Of a DNA stretch of 41,797 nt, positions 8,753 to 17,019 are shown one piece after another (within the stretch, counting starts at the first letter, position 1; every line of letters starts with the position of its first letter). The position numbers were made by a program, and so were the translations under genes. The notes under the pieces are model-generated. The model was not told where the DNA came from. It saw nothing but the letters and a program-made list of their open reading frames with translations, and did no database searches. The DNA lies in NCBI GenBank assembly GCA_003247835.1, contig QJYB01000064.1:1-41797 (forward strand). Reading direction: 5' to 3'. The stretch comes from Gammaproteobacteria bacterium (GTDB taxonomy: Bacteria; Pseudomonadota; Gammaproteobacteria; Pseudomonadales; Azotimanducaceae).

Positions 8753-9481
8753 ATGCAGATCTATCCGGCAGTCAAGAAGCTGGGCGTGAAGCTCATGCGC
8801 GGCGTCGCGGAGTTCCAGTCCCGACATTCCCTGGTTGGTACGGGCCCGGTGCTGGACAACACCGAGTTTCCCTGGATCGGCGAGGTGGAGGCGGCCTATC
8901 CTGCGATCCGTGCCGAGCTCACCACACTGCTCGAGCACCCTGAACGTATTCCCACGTTCCACCAGATCTCGCCGGACCAGGCGCGGATCTCCCAGGGGGA
9001 CAACTGGAAGGTGTTCACCTTTCACGCCTACGGCCACCGGATCGAGGAGAACCGGGCGCTGTGCCCCCATACCTCGGCGCTCATCGATCGGGTACCCGGT
9101 CTGCAGAACGCCTGGTTCTCCATTCTGGCTCCCGGCTATCACATCCCGCCGCATCACGGCCCCACCCGGGCCGTCATCCGGCTGCATCTGGGGCTCATCG
9201 TCCCCGCCGACCGCGACCACTGCTGGATCCGGGTGGACGATCGGATCTGCACCTGGGAAGAAGGCCGATGTCTGGTCTTTGACGATACCTACGAGCACGA
9301 GGTCAGGAACGACACCTCCGAACGCCGGGTGGTGCTGTTTCTGGACTTCGACCGGCCCATGGATCGGATCGGTACCTTGGTGAATCGGCTGCTCGTCTTT
9401 CTCATCCGCATCAGCAGCTACGTGCAGGTGCCCCTGAAGAATCTCGCGGAGTGGAATCGTAAGGTGCAGAACGCGGGCTGA
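8753..9481 (+). CDS. aspartyl/asparaginyl beta-hydroxylase family 2-oxoglutarate/Fe(II) dioxygenase
   Basis: This is a 242-residue protein. The catalytic core matches the AspH/LpxO family closely: [17 protein letters not shown] with predicted iron ligand His135, [17 protein letters not shown] with the second iron ligand His182, and [12 protein letters not shown] for 2-oxoglutarate binding. As in AspH, no acidic third ligand stands in the first motif. A C-terminal hydrophobic stretch ([16 protein letters not shown], near residue 210-226) could touch the membrane, as in LpxO-like enzymes that hydroxylate lipid A acyl chains. Protein side chains or lipid A are both possible substrates. It follows a GNAT gene by 33 bases. 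Confidence 0.88.
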   Translation: MQIYPAVKKLGVKLMRGVAEFQSRHSLVGTGPVLDNTEFPWIGEVEAAYPAIRAELTTLLEHPERIPTFHQISPDQARISQGDNWKVFTFHAYGHRIEENRALCPHTSALIDRVPGLQNAWFSILAPGYHIPPHHGPTRAVIRLHLGLIVPADRDHCWIRVDDRICTWEEGRCLVFDDTYEHEVRNDTSERRVVLFLDFDRPMDRIGTLVNRLLVFLIRISSYVQVPLKNLAEWNRKVQNAG

Positions 9482-9518
9482 CCGATTCGCATGGAACGAC
9501 GACTGGCGCCGATACGAA

Positions 9519-9524
9519 TATAAC
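9519..9524 (+). promoter_or_regulatory. candidate -10 box upstream of cysH
   Basis: TATAAC matches the sigma-70 -10 consensus at five of six positions and lies about 90 bases before the cysH ATG in an otherwise GC-rich gap. I find no good -35 hexamer at 16-18 bases, so this is weak. Confidence 0.25.
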
Positions 9525-9612
9525 GGTGCCTTCTCAGGACATAGCCATTCGTTCCTTTTCGCGTCCCCGGTGGCGCATTACCTTGCAGGGACTGGACAGT
9601 AAGAGCCGACTC

Positions 9613-10362
9613 ATGCCCTGCAGTACCCTACCCGAACCGGCCTTCACGGATGCCGAGCATCTGGCGAACTGGAACAAGCGCTTCGGCGAGCTGGATGCCG
9701 CCGGCCGGGTCCGCTGTGCGCTCGATCACCTGCCGGGCACTCACGTGCTGACCTCGTCCTTCGGCGCCCAGGCGGCAGTGAGCCTGCACCTGCTCACCCG
9801 CGAGCGACCGGACATACCCGTGATTCTGCTGGATACCGGCTACCTGTTCCCCGAGACCTACGCCTTCATCGATGAGCTCAGCGACAGGCTGGAACTGAAC
9901 CTCAAGGTCTACCGGGCGCAGATGAGCCCGGCCTGGCAGGAGGCCCGTTACGGCCAGCGATGGACCCAGGGTGTGGAGGGTCTCGACCGCTACAACCAGG
10001 ACAACAAGGTGGAACCGCTGGCCAGGGCCATGGACGAGCTCGACGTGGGCACGTGGTTCACCGGTCTGCGTCGATCGCAGTCGGACAGCCGGCGGGAGAC
10101 ACCGTTTCTGCAGTACAACGGCACCCATTTCAAGGTATGTCCCATCGCGGACTGGACGGATCGCGACGTGCATGCCTATCTGAAGGCTCATGACCTGCCC
10201 TACCACCCGCTGTGGCAGCAGGGCTACGTGTCCATCGGCGACGTCCACACCACCCGACCGCTGTCCGAGGTCAGTGATGAGGAAGCCACCCGGTTCTTCG
10301 GGCTGAAACGCGAATGCGGCATTCACGAAGCCGAGTTCTCCGGCAGGAGTTCCGTGCGCTGA
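9613..10362 (+). CDS. cysH: phosphoadenylyl-sulfate (PAPS) reductase
   Basis: This is a 249-residue protein starting [11 protein letters not shown] at 9613. A GTG 87 bases upstream keeps the frame open, but that leader is not CysH-like. It has the adenosine-nucleotide-binding [14 protein letters not shown] near residue 52, the [11 protein letters not shown] segment, the [14 protein letters not shown] substrate loop and the C-terminal KRECGIHE with the catalytic Cys235. The CC...CxxC cysteines that hold the 4Fe-4S cluster in APS reductases are absent, so it should reduce PAPS to sulfite with thioredoxin in assimilatory sulfate reduction. No other cys gene is adjacent; the stop faces that of an MFS gene only 6 bases away. 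Confidence 0.93.
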   Translation: MPCSTLPEPAFTDAEHLANWNKRFGELDAAGRVRCALDHLPGTHVLTSSFGAQAAVSLHLLTRERPDIPVILLDTGYLFPETYAFIDELSDRLELNLKVYRAQMSPAWQEARYGQRWTQGVEGLDRYNQDNKVEPLARAMDELDVGTWFTGLRRSQSDSRRETPFLQYNGTHFKVCPIADWTDRDVHAYLKAHDLPYHPLWQQGYVSIGDVHTTRPLSEVSDEEATRFFGLKRECGIHEAEFSGRSSVR

Positions 10363-10368
10363 AGCGCC

Positions 10369-11718
10369 TCAGGCGTCCGACCCGCTCAACGTTTCGAGCT
10401 CCCGCTGCCGCGTTTCCGGAAACAGGAAGATCAGCAGCCCCGCCAGCAGGGTGACCACTGAGATGGCAGGAATCAGCACGGCGAGGTCGCCAGATTGCTG
10501 CTGCAGCGTACCGAGCACAAACAGCCCGAAAGCAGCACCCAGCGTCTCCATGAGCACCAGCATGCCTGTCGAGGTGCCCCGGTGCGACGTCGGGAAAAGC
10601 TCGGAGGAAAGCGCCCGGATGATCACGTTGCCACCCATCATGGTGAAGACGAGCACAGCCCAGAGGACCGTGAGCGTCCAGCCCGGGCCGTTGTAGAACA
10701 GCCAGGAAGCGGGCGGAAAGACCGCAAGGAAGATGAATCCCACAAGGCGTCGGCCGACCCGGTCCGCCAGGCGTCCCGCCACCACGTTCCCTGCCACGCC
10801 CACAGCTCCAGCAAAGATCACCATCAGCGACAGCTGATAGGCCTCCCAGGCGTGATACTCGAGGACGAAGTAGCCCGTGAAGCTGAGTACGACCACGTGC
10901 CCGAGCGAGGCCGTCGCCGCAAGCGCCGCCATGCCGAGCGCCCGTTGCGGGCGTTCGCTCGCAAAGGCCTTGACCGGGCCCCACCAGGCTATTCCCGGCT
11001 CCATCCGTTCCGCCAGGTGCGCACGCTCCGCCAGGTGCGCACGGAAGCGGGCCGTTTCCCTGATCTGGCGCCGGAATATGGGCAGCAGCAGGAGTGGCAG
11101 TGCGCCCATGGCATAGAGCGACCGCCAGCCATAAGGCAGTATTTCGATGAGGCTGAACATGACAGCCCCCAGACCATGACCGATGGCGCTCACCGCGGCC
11201 AGCATGCCGATACCCCAGCCACGCGCCGACGCAGGCAACTCCTCGGCAACGATGACCACTGCGATTGCCGAAGCGGTGAGGACGAACGTCCGCGTGATCA
11301 TCTGACAGGCTACAAACTGGAATGCGCTGCCACTGAAGGCGGTCAGCACCGTGCCGATACTCAGGCCCACCATGGACAACAGAAACAAACGTCGCCTGCC
11401 AAGGCGGTCGACGAACGGGACGATGAGGAACGCGGGTAGCGCACCCAGACGGATGAGCATCTGAAAGTAACCGAGATCGGTCTCCGCAATACCCAGGTCT
11501 TCGCGGATGTACTTCAGCGCGTTGCCGAGCAGCGACGTGTCGAAATGTTCGAACAGCAGGGCGAAGGTGACGAACCCCAGCACCTTCAGCTCGGCCGGGC
11601 CGATCTCGGCGGGGATCCGACCGAGCAGATGTGGTGGTATCCACCAGGGATTGCGACCCCAGTATGCCGGCAGCCGGCGTCGTCCCCTATCGGAACCGCC
11701 GGTCGGCGGAACGTTCAC
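10369..11718 (-). CDS. MFS transporter, sugar-porter/metabolite-symporter type
   Basis: This 449-residue protein has about 12 predicted membrane helices. MFS signatures are visible: VDRLGRRRLFLLS between helices 2 and 3 and ADRVGRRLVGF between helices 8 and 9. The terminal FPETRQRELE is typical of the sugar/metabolite:proton symporter group. The GTG start at 11718 overlaps the stop of the upstream lipoprotein gene as GTGA, so translation is probably coupled. The central cytoplasmic loop has a hexapeptide duplication, AHLAERAHLAER. The substrate is unknown; position at the end of a run with leuCD-like genes might mean import of a dicarboxylate, but that is a guess. Confidence 0.87.
   Translation of the reverse strand: MNVPPTGGSDRGRRRLPAYWGRNPWWIPPHLLGRIPAEIGPAELKVLGFVTFALLFEHFDTSLLGNALKYIREDLGIAETDLGYFQMLIRLGALPAFLIVPFVDRLGRRRLFLLSMVGLSIGTVLTAFSGSAFQFVACQMITRTFVLTASAIAVVIVAEELPASARGWGIGMLAAVSAIGHGLGAVMFSLIEILPYGWRSLYAMGALPLLLLPIFRRQIRETARFRAHLAERAHLAERMEPGIAWWGPVKAFASERPQRALGMAALAATASLGHVVVLSFTGYFVLEYHAWEAYQLSLMVIFAGAVGVAGNVVAGRLADRVGRRLVGFIFLAVFPPASWLFYNGPGWTLTVLWAVLVFTMMGGNVIIRALSSELFPTSHRGTSTGMLVLMETLGAAFGLFVLGTLQQQSGDLAVLIPAISVVTLLAGLLIFLFPETRQRELETLSGSDA
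11007..11042. repeat. 18-bp tandem duplication inside MFS gene
   Basis: Two adjacent 18-base units (11007-11024 and 11025-11042) match at 17 of 18 positions. They encode AHLAER twice in the loop between helices 6 and 7, so the frame is preserved. It looks like a recent slippage duplication. Confidence 0.85.
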
Positions 11719-12017
11719 TCGTCGTCGGCCGGAGTTTCCTCTACGGATCGCTGCAGAGCGGCAAGATGCAGCAGTATCCGGACCGCGTCGAGCTCGCCGG
11801 CCATGGCGCGCTCACGGATGTTGCCATAGATCGCGAGCAGCTCTTCGTCGGTCACCATGGGCACGGCTTCCAGCTCGGCCAGATCACGAGCCACCAGCTC
11901 CGGCGCGTCGTCCTTGCCGATGACGTTGTGGCTGCCGCGCACCAGTGTGTCTGCACCGCCGATGAAATCACAACCGCAGAGCCCGATCAGAAGCGTCACG
12001 AGCAGAAGATGACGCAT
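11715..12017 (-). CDS. small predicted lipoprotein of unknown function
   Basis: From ATG at 12017 the protein is 100 residues. The start is set by AAGGAGGA just upstream; the open frame to 12080 overlaps the gene before it. A short signal (MRHLLLVTLLIGLCGC) ends in a lipobox-like LCGC, with Cys16 the likely lipidation site; cysteine at -2 is unusual. The rest is acidic and helical (DAPELVARDLAELEAVPMVTDEELLAIYGN) with no family I recognise. Its stop overlaps the MFS start (GTGA), suggesting that the two are made together. It follows the leuCD-dehydrogenase cluster by 37 bases. Confidence 0.68.
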   Translation of the reverse strand: MRHLLLVTLLIGLCGCDFIGGADTLVRGSHNVIGKDDAPELVARDLAELEAVPMVTDEELLAIYGNIRERAMAGELDAVRILLHLAALQRSVEETPADDE

Positions 12018-12020
12018 GGA

Positions 12021-12028
12021 TCCTCCTT
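12021..12028 (-). promoter_or_regulatory. strong ribosome-binding site of the small lipoprotein
   Basis: AAGGAGGA, nearly a perfect anti-Shine-Dalgarno match, precedes the ATG at 12017 and decides this start over the longer open frame. The core AGGAGG ends 4 bases before the ATG. Confidence 0.75.
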
Positions 12029-12054
12029 GCTGACGTCCTTGTGTCTGCCGCGCA

Positions 12055-13125
12055 TCATACACACTCGAGCTGTCGGGCAACCTCCGCGCAGAAAGCCTCG
12101 GTGCCGGCCGTACCCCCCTGGTCCGGAGTCAGCACCCGGCCTTCCAGGTAGACCCGCGCCACCGCTGCCCGCAACCGCGACGCCGCCTCGCCGAGATCAA
12201 GGTGGTCCAGCATCATGGCAGCGGTGAGCAGATTGGCCGTGGGATTGATCGTGTGGGTGCCGGCGATGTCCGGTGCCGTGCCGTGCGCCGTCTCGAAGTA
12301 GGCGTAGTCATTGCCGTAGCAGCCGCTCGGTGCCATGCCGAGGCCGCCAATCAGCCCGGCCGCAGCGTCCGAGAGAATGTCCCCGTAGAGGTTCGGCATC
12401 ACGACGACATCGAAACGCTGCGGCTCTCTGACCAGACGGCAGGCGAAATCGTCGACGATGAACGTTTCCAGCGTCACGTCCGGAAACTCCTGGGCGAGCG
12501 ACAGGGCCACATCGCGGAACAGACCGTCGGTGAGTGGCAGCATGTTGAACTTGGCGGTAACCGTCAGGCATCCCCGTCGCCGACGGGCCAGCTCGAAGGC
12601 GAAGCGGATCACCCGCTCGCTGCCTGCTTCGGTGATGGCCTTGACGGCGTAACGTCCCGGCGCCAGGTCCTTCACCGACCGGCGGATGGTCGCGCCCCTC
12701 GGCGCGGGTTCGGCAAGCGTCGACAGCTCCCCTTCCGCTCGCACGTAAAGATCCTCGAGATTCTCGCGGACGATCACCAGATCGATGTCTGCCGGATCCG
12801 CTAGCGGTGAACGGGCGCCGGTGAGGTAACGCGCCGGCCGGACATTGGCAAAGGTCTGCTTGCCCCAGCGCAGGTAGAAAAGCGACGCACCGCTCGAGCC
12901 GCTGGTGGAGCCGAAGAATGTCGTGTCCGCACCGTCGATCTGCGCACGGCTCTCGGCAGGGAACGGCGAGCCGTACTGCGCCATGGCAGGGTCACCCACC
13001 AGCGGGTAGATCCATTCGATCGGCAGGTTCATGGTATCGAGCAGCGCAATCGTCGGCCGCACCGCCTCCGGTGAGGCATCATCTCCCTCGATGACGGCGA
13101 CCCGTTTCCTGACGTCGATGCTCAT
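12055..13125 (-). CDS. isocitrate/isopropylmalate dehydrogenase-family decarboxylating dehydrogenase
   Basis: This is a 356-residue member of the beta-decarboxylating dehydrogenases. Visible are the substrate-binding FANVRPARYLTGARSPL near residue 91, DLVIVRENLEDLY near 114, the catalytic lysine in TAKFNMLP, MPNLYGDILSD with its metal-binding aspartates, and HGTAPDIAG for NAD. The NVRP, VVMPNLYGDILSDAAAGLIGGLG and FETAHGTAPDIAG segments look closer to NAD-isocitrate dehydrogenase (IDH3-like) than to standard LeuB. The usual RENTEG reads RENLED, changing residues near the substrate. It overlaps leuD by 4 bases (ATGA). By position it takes the LeuB role, but isocitrate, homoisocitrate, tartrate or a methylated malate are alternatives. 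Confidence 0.85.
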   Translation of the reverse strand: MSIDVRKRVAVIEGDDASPEAVRPTIALLDTMNLPIEWIYPLVGDPAMAQYGSPFPAESRAQIDGADTTFFGSTSGSSGASLFYLRWGKQTFANVRPARYLTGARSPLADPADIDLVIVRENLEDLYVRAEGELSTLAEPAPRGATIRRSVKDLAPGRYAVKAITEAGSERVIRFAFELARRRRGCLTVTAKFNMLPLTDGLFRDVALSLAQEFPDVTLETFIVDDFACRLVREPQRFDVVVMPNLYGDILSDAAAGLIGGLGMAPSGCYGNDYAYFETAHGTAPDIAGTHTINPTANLLTAAMMLDHLDLGEAASRLRAAVARVYLEGRVLTPDQGGTAGTEAFCAEVARQLECV

Positions 13126-13730
13126 GGCATGTACACCCAGGGACGCTTCGCGCGATCGGCCTGCTGAAAAGCCTGGATGTCCGGCTCATGGCCCAGGGTG
13201 AGCGCGATGTCGTCCAGTCCCTCCAGCAGGCAGCGCTTCCGCATGGGATTGACGTCGAAAGTCACCGACCCGTCCTCCCATGAGATCGTCTGCGTCGTCA
13301 GCTCCACAGAGATGGCGCCCGTACACGCGGTCAGCCGGGCCATCACCTCGGCTGACACGACGACGGGCAGCATGCCGAGCTGGAAACAGTTGTTGAAGAA
13401 GATATCCCCGAAGCTCGTACCGATCAGGCAGCGCAATCCCAGGTCGTGCAGCACCTGTGGTGCGCTCTGCCGGGAGCTGCCACAGCCGAAGTTCTCACCC
13501 GTGAGGGCAATGGCGGCACCCTCGTACACCTCCTGGTTGAGCGGAAAGTCCGGGAGCGGCTGTCCGCTGTCGGCATCGCCGGTATCGTAGCGCCAGGCTT
13601 CGAAAGCGTAGTCGGCAAGCGGTCTCGCATTGCGGCCGGTGAGCCGTTTCATCGGTGTGATGATGTCCGTGTCGACGTTCTTCTCGAGCAGAGGCACAGG
13701 CACACAGCGAAGCGGTTCGAACGGTTGCAT
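13122..13730 (-). CDS. leuD: 3-isopropylmalate dehydratase small subunit (LeuD family)
   Basis: This is a 202-residue protein, the usual LeuD length. It starts with PVPLLEKNVDTDIITPMKRLTG, the LeuD substrate-recognition region, although the common NVDTDQIIPKQFL reads differently here. The swivelling-domain core GENFGCGSSRQSAPQVLHDLGLRCLIGTSFGDIFFNNCFQLGMLPV is intact. With LeuC it forms the aconitase-like hydro-lyase that interconverts 2- and 3-isopropylmalate. Its ATG overlaps the leuC stop by one base (TGATG), and its stop overlaps the next gene as ATGA, so all three are translated in concert. No leuA is present, so a related substrate such as citramalate/methylmalate or homocitrate is possible. 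Confidence 0.87.
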   Translation of the reverse strand: MQPFEPLRCVPVPLLEKNVDTDIITPMKRLTGRNARPLADYAFEAWRYDTGDADSGQPLPDFPLNQEVYEGAAIALTGENFGCGSSRQSAPQVLHDLGLRCLIGTSFGDIFFNNCFQLGMLPVVVSAEVMARLTACTGAISVELTTQTISWEDGSVTFDVNPMRKRCLLEGLDDIALTLGHEPDIQAFQQADRAKRPWVYMP

Positions 13731-15130
13731 CAGGGCCAGTGCCTCACGTCGACGATGGCACCGGCGATGGCCGATGCGGCGGCTGTGACCGGGCTCGCCA
13801 GGTGGGTGCGCGACCGTGGCCCCTGGCGGCCGACAAAGTTACGGTTCGACGTGGACAGGCAGCGTTTGCCCGGCGGCACGTACTCACCGTTGCTCGCCAC
13901 GCATCGCGAGCATCCCGGCTCCCGCCACTCGAATCCCGCGGCCTGGAAGGCCCTGTGCAGTCCCAATGCCTCTGCTGCCCGCTTCACCGCTTCGCTGCCG
14001 GGCACCACCCAGGCTTCCACCCCGTCGGCCACCTTGTGACCGCGGACGAGGTCGGCAGCTGCCTGCAGGTCGGACAACCGGCTATTGGTGCAGGAGCCGA
14101 TGAACACGCAGTCCACCGGTAGTCCCAGGAGCGGAGCACCGGGCGCCAGCCCCATATAGTCGAGGGCCGCGCGCGTCCCGGCGGGATCGGCAGACGCGGC
14201 CGGATCGGGCACCGGCCGATCTACCGGCCCCCCATGCATGGGGCTGGTACCCCACGTAACCTGAGGGGCCACGCCGTCCGCTCGGATGTGGACGGTTCGA
14301 TCGAAGACCGCATCGTCATCACCGGGCAGGGAGCGCCATTGGTCTAGGGCGGCATCCCACTCGCGTCCCGACGGTGCGTAGCGCCGGCCAGACAGGTATT
14401 CGAATGTCACGTCGTCCGGGGCCACCATGCCGATCTTGGCCCCCAGCTCGATGGACAGATTGCACAGGGTCATCCGCTCCTCGATGCTCATCCCCCGCAC
14501 GGTATCACCGGCATATTCCACCGCGTGACCGACACCCAGCTCCACACCTTCCGAGGCAATGAGATGCAGGATCAGATCCTTGGCGTGCACGCGCACCGGC
14601 AGCCGTCCGCTGAACTCCACCTGGAGACGCGCCGGCTTCCGCTCGACGATTGTCTGGGTCGCAAGAACGTGAACCACCTCACTCGTGCCGATGCCCCACG
14701 CCAGCGCGCCCAGCGCACCGTGCGTGCAGGTGTGACTGTCACCGCACACCAGGCTCAAGCCGGGCAGCGTCAGGCCGAGCTCCGGACCGATGACGTGGAC
14801 GATACCCTGATCCCGGCTGCCCAGGTCGAACAGGCGGATGCCCGCCTCTACACACGCGGACCTGAGTGCCGGAATCAGCCGGCTGCCCGCCGCGGCCGAG
14901 CCTTCGCCGCGACCTGGCGAGGTAGCCACGCAGTGATCGGGCGTCGCGAAGCAGAGCTCGGGATTCCGAACCCGGAGACCCCGCTGGCCCAGCGCTCTGA
15001 GCGCCGGTGCGCCACCGAGGTCGTGCAGCAGATGCCTGTCCACATGCAGCAGCTGGTAGCCGCCGTCGAGCTCGGCCACCACGTGGGCATCCCAGACCTT
15101 GTCCAGCAGTGTTCTCCCCATGGGCACCAT
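13730..15130 (-). CDS. leuC: 3-isopropylmalate dehydratase large subunit (LeuC family)
   Basis: This is a 466-residue protein with all hallmarks of LeuC. The N terminus MGRTLLDKVWDAHVV is followed by GPELGLTLPGLSLVCGDSHTCTHGALGALAWGIGTSEVVHVLATQT. The 4Fe-4S cysteines sit in FIGSCTNSR and EPGCSRC, and the end carries STSNRNFVGRQGPRSRTHLASP. The canonical start is probably the ATG at 15121 (MGRTLL...), 9 bases inside the first ATG. It catalyses stereospecific dehydration/rehydration of isopropylmalate together with LeuD. The gene starts 33 bases after a RIO kinase stop and overlaps leuD by one base. The sequence fits leucine biosynthesis, but the missing leuA and the unusual dehydrogenase partner leave the pathway open. 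Confidence 0.9.
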   Translation of the reverse strand: MVPMGRTLLDKVWDAHVVAELDGGYQLLHVDRHLLHDLGGAPALRALGQRGLRVRNPELCFATPDHCVATSPGRGEGSAAAGSRLIPALRSACVEAGIRLFDLGSRDQGIVHVIGPELGLTLPGLSLVCGDSHTCTHGALGALAWGIGTSEVVHVLATQTIVERKPARLQVEFSGRLPVRVHAKDLILHLIASEGVELGVGHAVEYAGDTVRGMSIEERMTLCNLSIELGAKIGMVAPDDVTFEYLSGRRYAPSGREWDAALDQWRSLPGDDDAVFDRTVHIRADGVAPQVTWGTSPMHGGPVDRPVPDPAASADPAGTRAALDYMGLAPGAPLLGLPVDCVFIGSCTNSRLSDLQAAADLVRGHKVADGVEAWVVPGSEAVKRAAEALGLHRAFQAAGFEWREPGCSRCVASNGEYVPPGKRCLSTSNRNFVGRQGPRSRTHLASPVTAAASAIAGAIVDVRHWP

Positions 15131-15163
15131 GGTAGCCGTGCGCCGCAGCGGCGCGAAAGCGAA

Positions 15164-15937
15164 TTAAAGAGCATGGCGCGACCACAACGTCACAGCGTCC
15201 GCCATGATGTCCAGCTCCAGCCCCTGACGCCGGAAGAAGCCGCCCAGGTTTTCCATGTCCCGGTGAAACAGGGTCCACACGTCCAGCGCATCGTCGAGAG
15301 AGACTGCCTGCGGCAGATCGATCATCCGCGGCCGCCCGGCCTGGTAGAGCACGTTGTACGCGGACAGGTCACCGTGTACGAACCCGCATTCGAGCATGGC
15401 GGCCACATCCTGCTTCAGCGCCTCGTAGATCGCGCGTGCTTCCCCGGCATCGAGACGAACGTGCGCGAGCATGGGCGCGGGCTCACCGTCGGTGCCGATG
15501 AACTCCATGAGCACAGCATCCGGACCGTGATCGAGCGGTTCCGGCACTGACACGCCCGCTTCGAACAGTGCCTGCATCGCCGCCCACTCGCGGTCTACCC
15601 ACAGTCGCTGGGACGTTCGCCGCCCGGTCCGCGTGCCTTTGCGTATCGCCTTGGCCATCCTCCGGTCACGGATACGGCCCACATCCGTGTATTCGGCATT
15701 GTTGGCGAAGCCCCTGAACCGTCTGGCCCGGTAGACTTTCGCTGCGTACCACTCGGCTCCGTCGCTTCTCGCCCCACGGCACAGATACACGGTTGCCTCC
15801 TTGCCGTCGTTGATCCGCGCCTCCACGGCATCAATATGCCGCGAGAAAACCTGCATCAGCATCTTCCGCTCCAGCTCGGCCAGCATGCCGCGGGTGAAGC
15901 CACCGCCCATCAGATCGATGGTTCCGTCGTCAGCCAT
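15164..15937 (-). CDS. RIO1-like serine/threonine protein kinase
   Basis: This is a 257-residue RIO-fold kinase. It has the flexible glycine segment GKEATVYLC near residue 45 and the ATP-anchoring lysine in AAKVYRAR. A long RIO-specific insertion follows (FANNAEYTDVGRIRDRRMAKAIRKG), and the catalytic loop FVHGDLSAYNVLY has aspartate and asparagine in place. The metal-binding MIDLPQAV segment uses DLPQ, as is usual in RIO proteins. In archaea and eukaryotes RIO1 acts in small-ribosomal-subunit maturation; bacterial members are poorly understood. It lies between mobA and leuC on the same strand, with a 253-base upstream gap, suggesting its own promoter. Confidence 0.9.
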   Translation of the reverse strand: MADDGTIDLMGGGFTRGMLAELERKMLMQVFSRHIDAVEARINDGKEATVYLCRGARSDGAEWYAAKVYRARRFRGFANNAEYTDVGRIRDRRMAKAIRKGTRTGRRTSQRLWVDREWAAMQALFEAGVSVPEPLDHGPDAVLMEFIGTDGEPAPMLAHVRLDAGEARAIYEALKQDVAAMLECGFVHGDLSAYNVLYQAGRPRMIDLPQAVSLDDALDVWTLFHRDMENLGGFFRRQGLELDIMADAVTLWSRHAL

Positions 15938-16077
15938 GAGAAACTCCCGTACCCGGGCGCGCAGGCGCGGCCCGAGAGATCATCTCAGTGAGTCAACTGA
16001 AGGCGGAAAGCGTGGCCGGTCGTGGCGTCAGCACAGTGGGAACCGCGAGATGCGGATCCCGGCACGGATCGATCGGG

Positions 16078-16116
16078 TCAGAGCACCCCGCCCCTGTCAG
16101 GTGTCGATACCGTCAT
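16078..16116 (-). CDS. possible 12-residue leader ORF with very strong ribosome-binding site
   Basis: This lies in the 253-base gap between mobA (stop 16191) and the RIO kinase (start 15937). It is an ATG preceded at 8 bases by GGAGGGAGGAGG (16125-16136), the strongest Shine-Dalgarno match in the neighbourhood, encoding MTVSTPDRGGVL and then TGA. A 24-codon frame starting just after mobA (MIRSLLLDCIF...) ends in ATGA overlap with it. It may be a regulatory leader, a tiny protein or a chance match. The rest of the gap shows no gene. Confidence 0.25.
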   Translation of the reverse strand: MTVSTPDRGGVL

Positions 16117-16190
16117 GTTGAGACCCTCCTCCCTCCGGCCACTGATCGCGCCCGGAAGATGCAGTCGAGTAGAAGCGACCGAATCATCGC

Positions 16191-16781
16191 TCAGAGCCCG
16201 CCCGAATGCCAGCGCGCTTCGAGCGTGATCAGATCCTCAGGCGTGTTGATGTTGAAGAACTGCGCCGTATCGGCCACGACACAGCGTTCAACCGACAGCG
16301 TTGTGAGCCAGCCGTGTACGCTGCGGCGACCCTCCGCGAGATAGCGGTTCAGCGACGGCGCTGACCGCCGACGCAGCAGCAGAAACAGCACCTGATCACG
16401 AACACGGTCATTGGCCATGACGGCGTCCACCCCCTCACCGGCCTCACGCAGCCGGGTGTCCAGAGCCGCCACCAGCTCGCGCGACAGCACCGGCGAGTCT
16501 CCCGGGCAGACGAACAGCCTGTCTCCATGGCAGACCGTCAGGGCCGCCGCGATCCCCGCGAGTGGACCGACATCCTCAGCCGCGTCCGCAACCACCGGAA
16601 TACCGAGCGCTTCGTAACGGTCGAGGTGCCGGTTGGCACTGACCAGCACCTCGTCCACCTGTGAGGACAGTCGCTCGAGCACGTGAGCAACCAGCGGTCT
16701 GCCGGCGAGCTCCAGGAGCGGCTTGTCCTTCCCACCGAACCGGCGACCGGCACCACCGCAGAGCACGACTGCAGAGATCAA
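16191..16781 (-). CDS. mobA: molybdenum cofactor guanylyltransferase
   Basis: This is a 196-residue protein if read from TTG at 16781, matching the usual MobA length. No in-frame ATG lies near, and the frame upstream of this TTG runs inside slyX. The first residues ISAVVLCGGAGRRFGGKDKPLLELAGRPL are the nucleotide-binding loop of MobA. VCPGDSPVL stands for the metal-binding PCDTPFL motif, and FNINTPEDL is the family's C-terminal signature. MobA attaches GMP to molybdopterin to give the bis-MGD cofactor used by oxidoreductases such as nitrate reductase or formate dehydrogenase. It lies 22 bases after slyX on the same strand. No molybdoenzyme is encoded in this window. Confidence 0.88.
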   Translation of the reverse strand: MISAVVLCGGAGRRFGGKDKPLLELAGRPLVAHVLERLSSQVDEVLVSANRHLDRYEALGIPVVADAAEDVGPLAGIAAALTVCHGDRLFVCPGDSPVLSRELVAALDTRLREAGEGVDAVMANDRVRDQVLFLLLRRRSAPSLNRYLAEGRRSVHGWLTTLSVERCVVADTAQFFNINTPEDLITLEARWHSGGL

Positions 16782-16803
16782 GCGTCTGCTGCTCCAGTTC
16801 GCA

Positions 16804-17019
16804 TCAGTAGTGAGGCGGAGGTGGTTCAACCGTGGGAAGATCCAGATCGAGCGTCGGCCCACGCAGCCGCTCGACCACCAGCGCCAGCATCTGCTCGAGA
16901 TGCGTGATCCGCTGCTGCTGATGCACGAGCGCATCGTTCAGACTTGCGAGGGCGTCGTCGAGAAAGACCTGGCGCGTTTCCAGCTCCACGATCCTCGCTT
17001 CCGGCTGGGATTCGGTCAT
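16804..17019 (-). CDS. slyX: SlyX family small coiled-coil protein
   Basis: This is a 71-residue protein from ATG at 17019 (a GTG lies directly before it; the AAGGA spacing favours the ATG). The pattern ARIVELETRQVFLDDALASLNDALVHQQQRITHLEQML is a heptad-like coiled coil, and the C terminus ends PPPPHY; both are diagnostic of SlyX. The role of SlyX is unknown; it is often next to slyD in enterobacteria but not here. It precedes mobA by 22 bases and is divergent from an MFS gene. Confidence 0.88.
   Translation of the reverse strand: MTESQPEARIVELETRQVFLDDALASLNDALVHQQQRITHLEQMLALVVERLRGPTLDLDLPTVEPPPPHY

Noticed and set aside
10271..11644. Long minus-strand frame overlapping cysH and the MFS transporter in another frame
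   Set aside because: Arginine/proline-rich with no family features; the MFS frame on the same strand has helices and motif A, and cysH has its full catalytic motifs.
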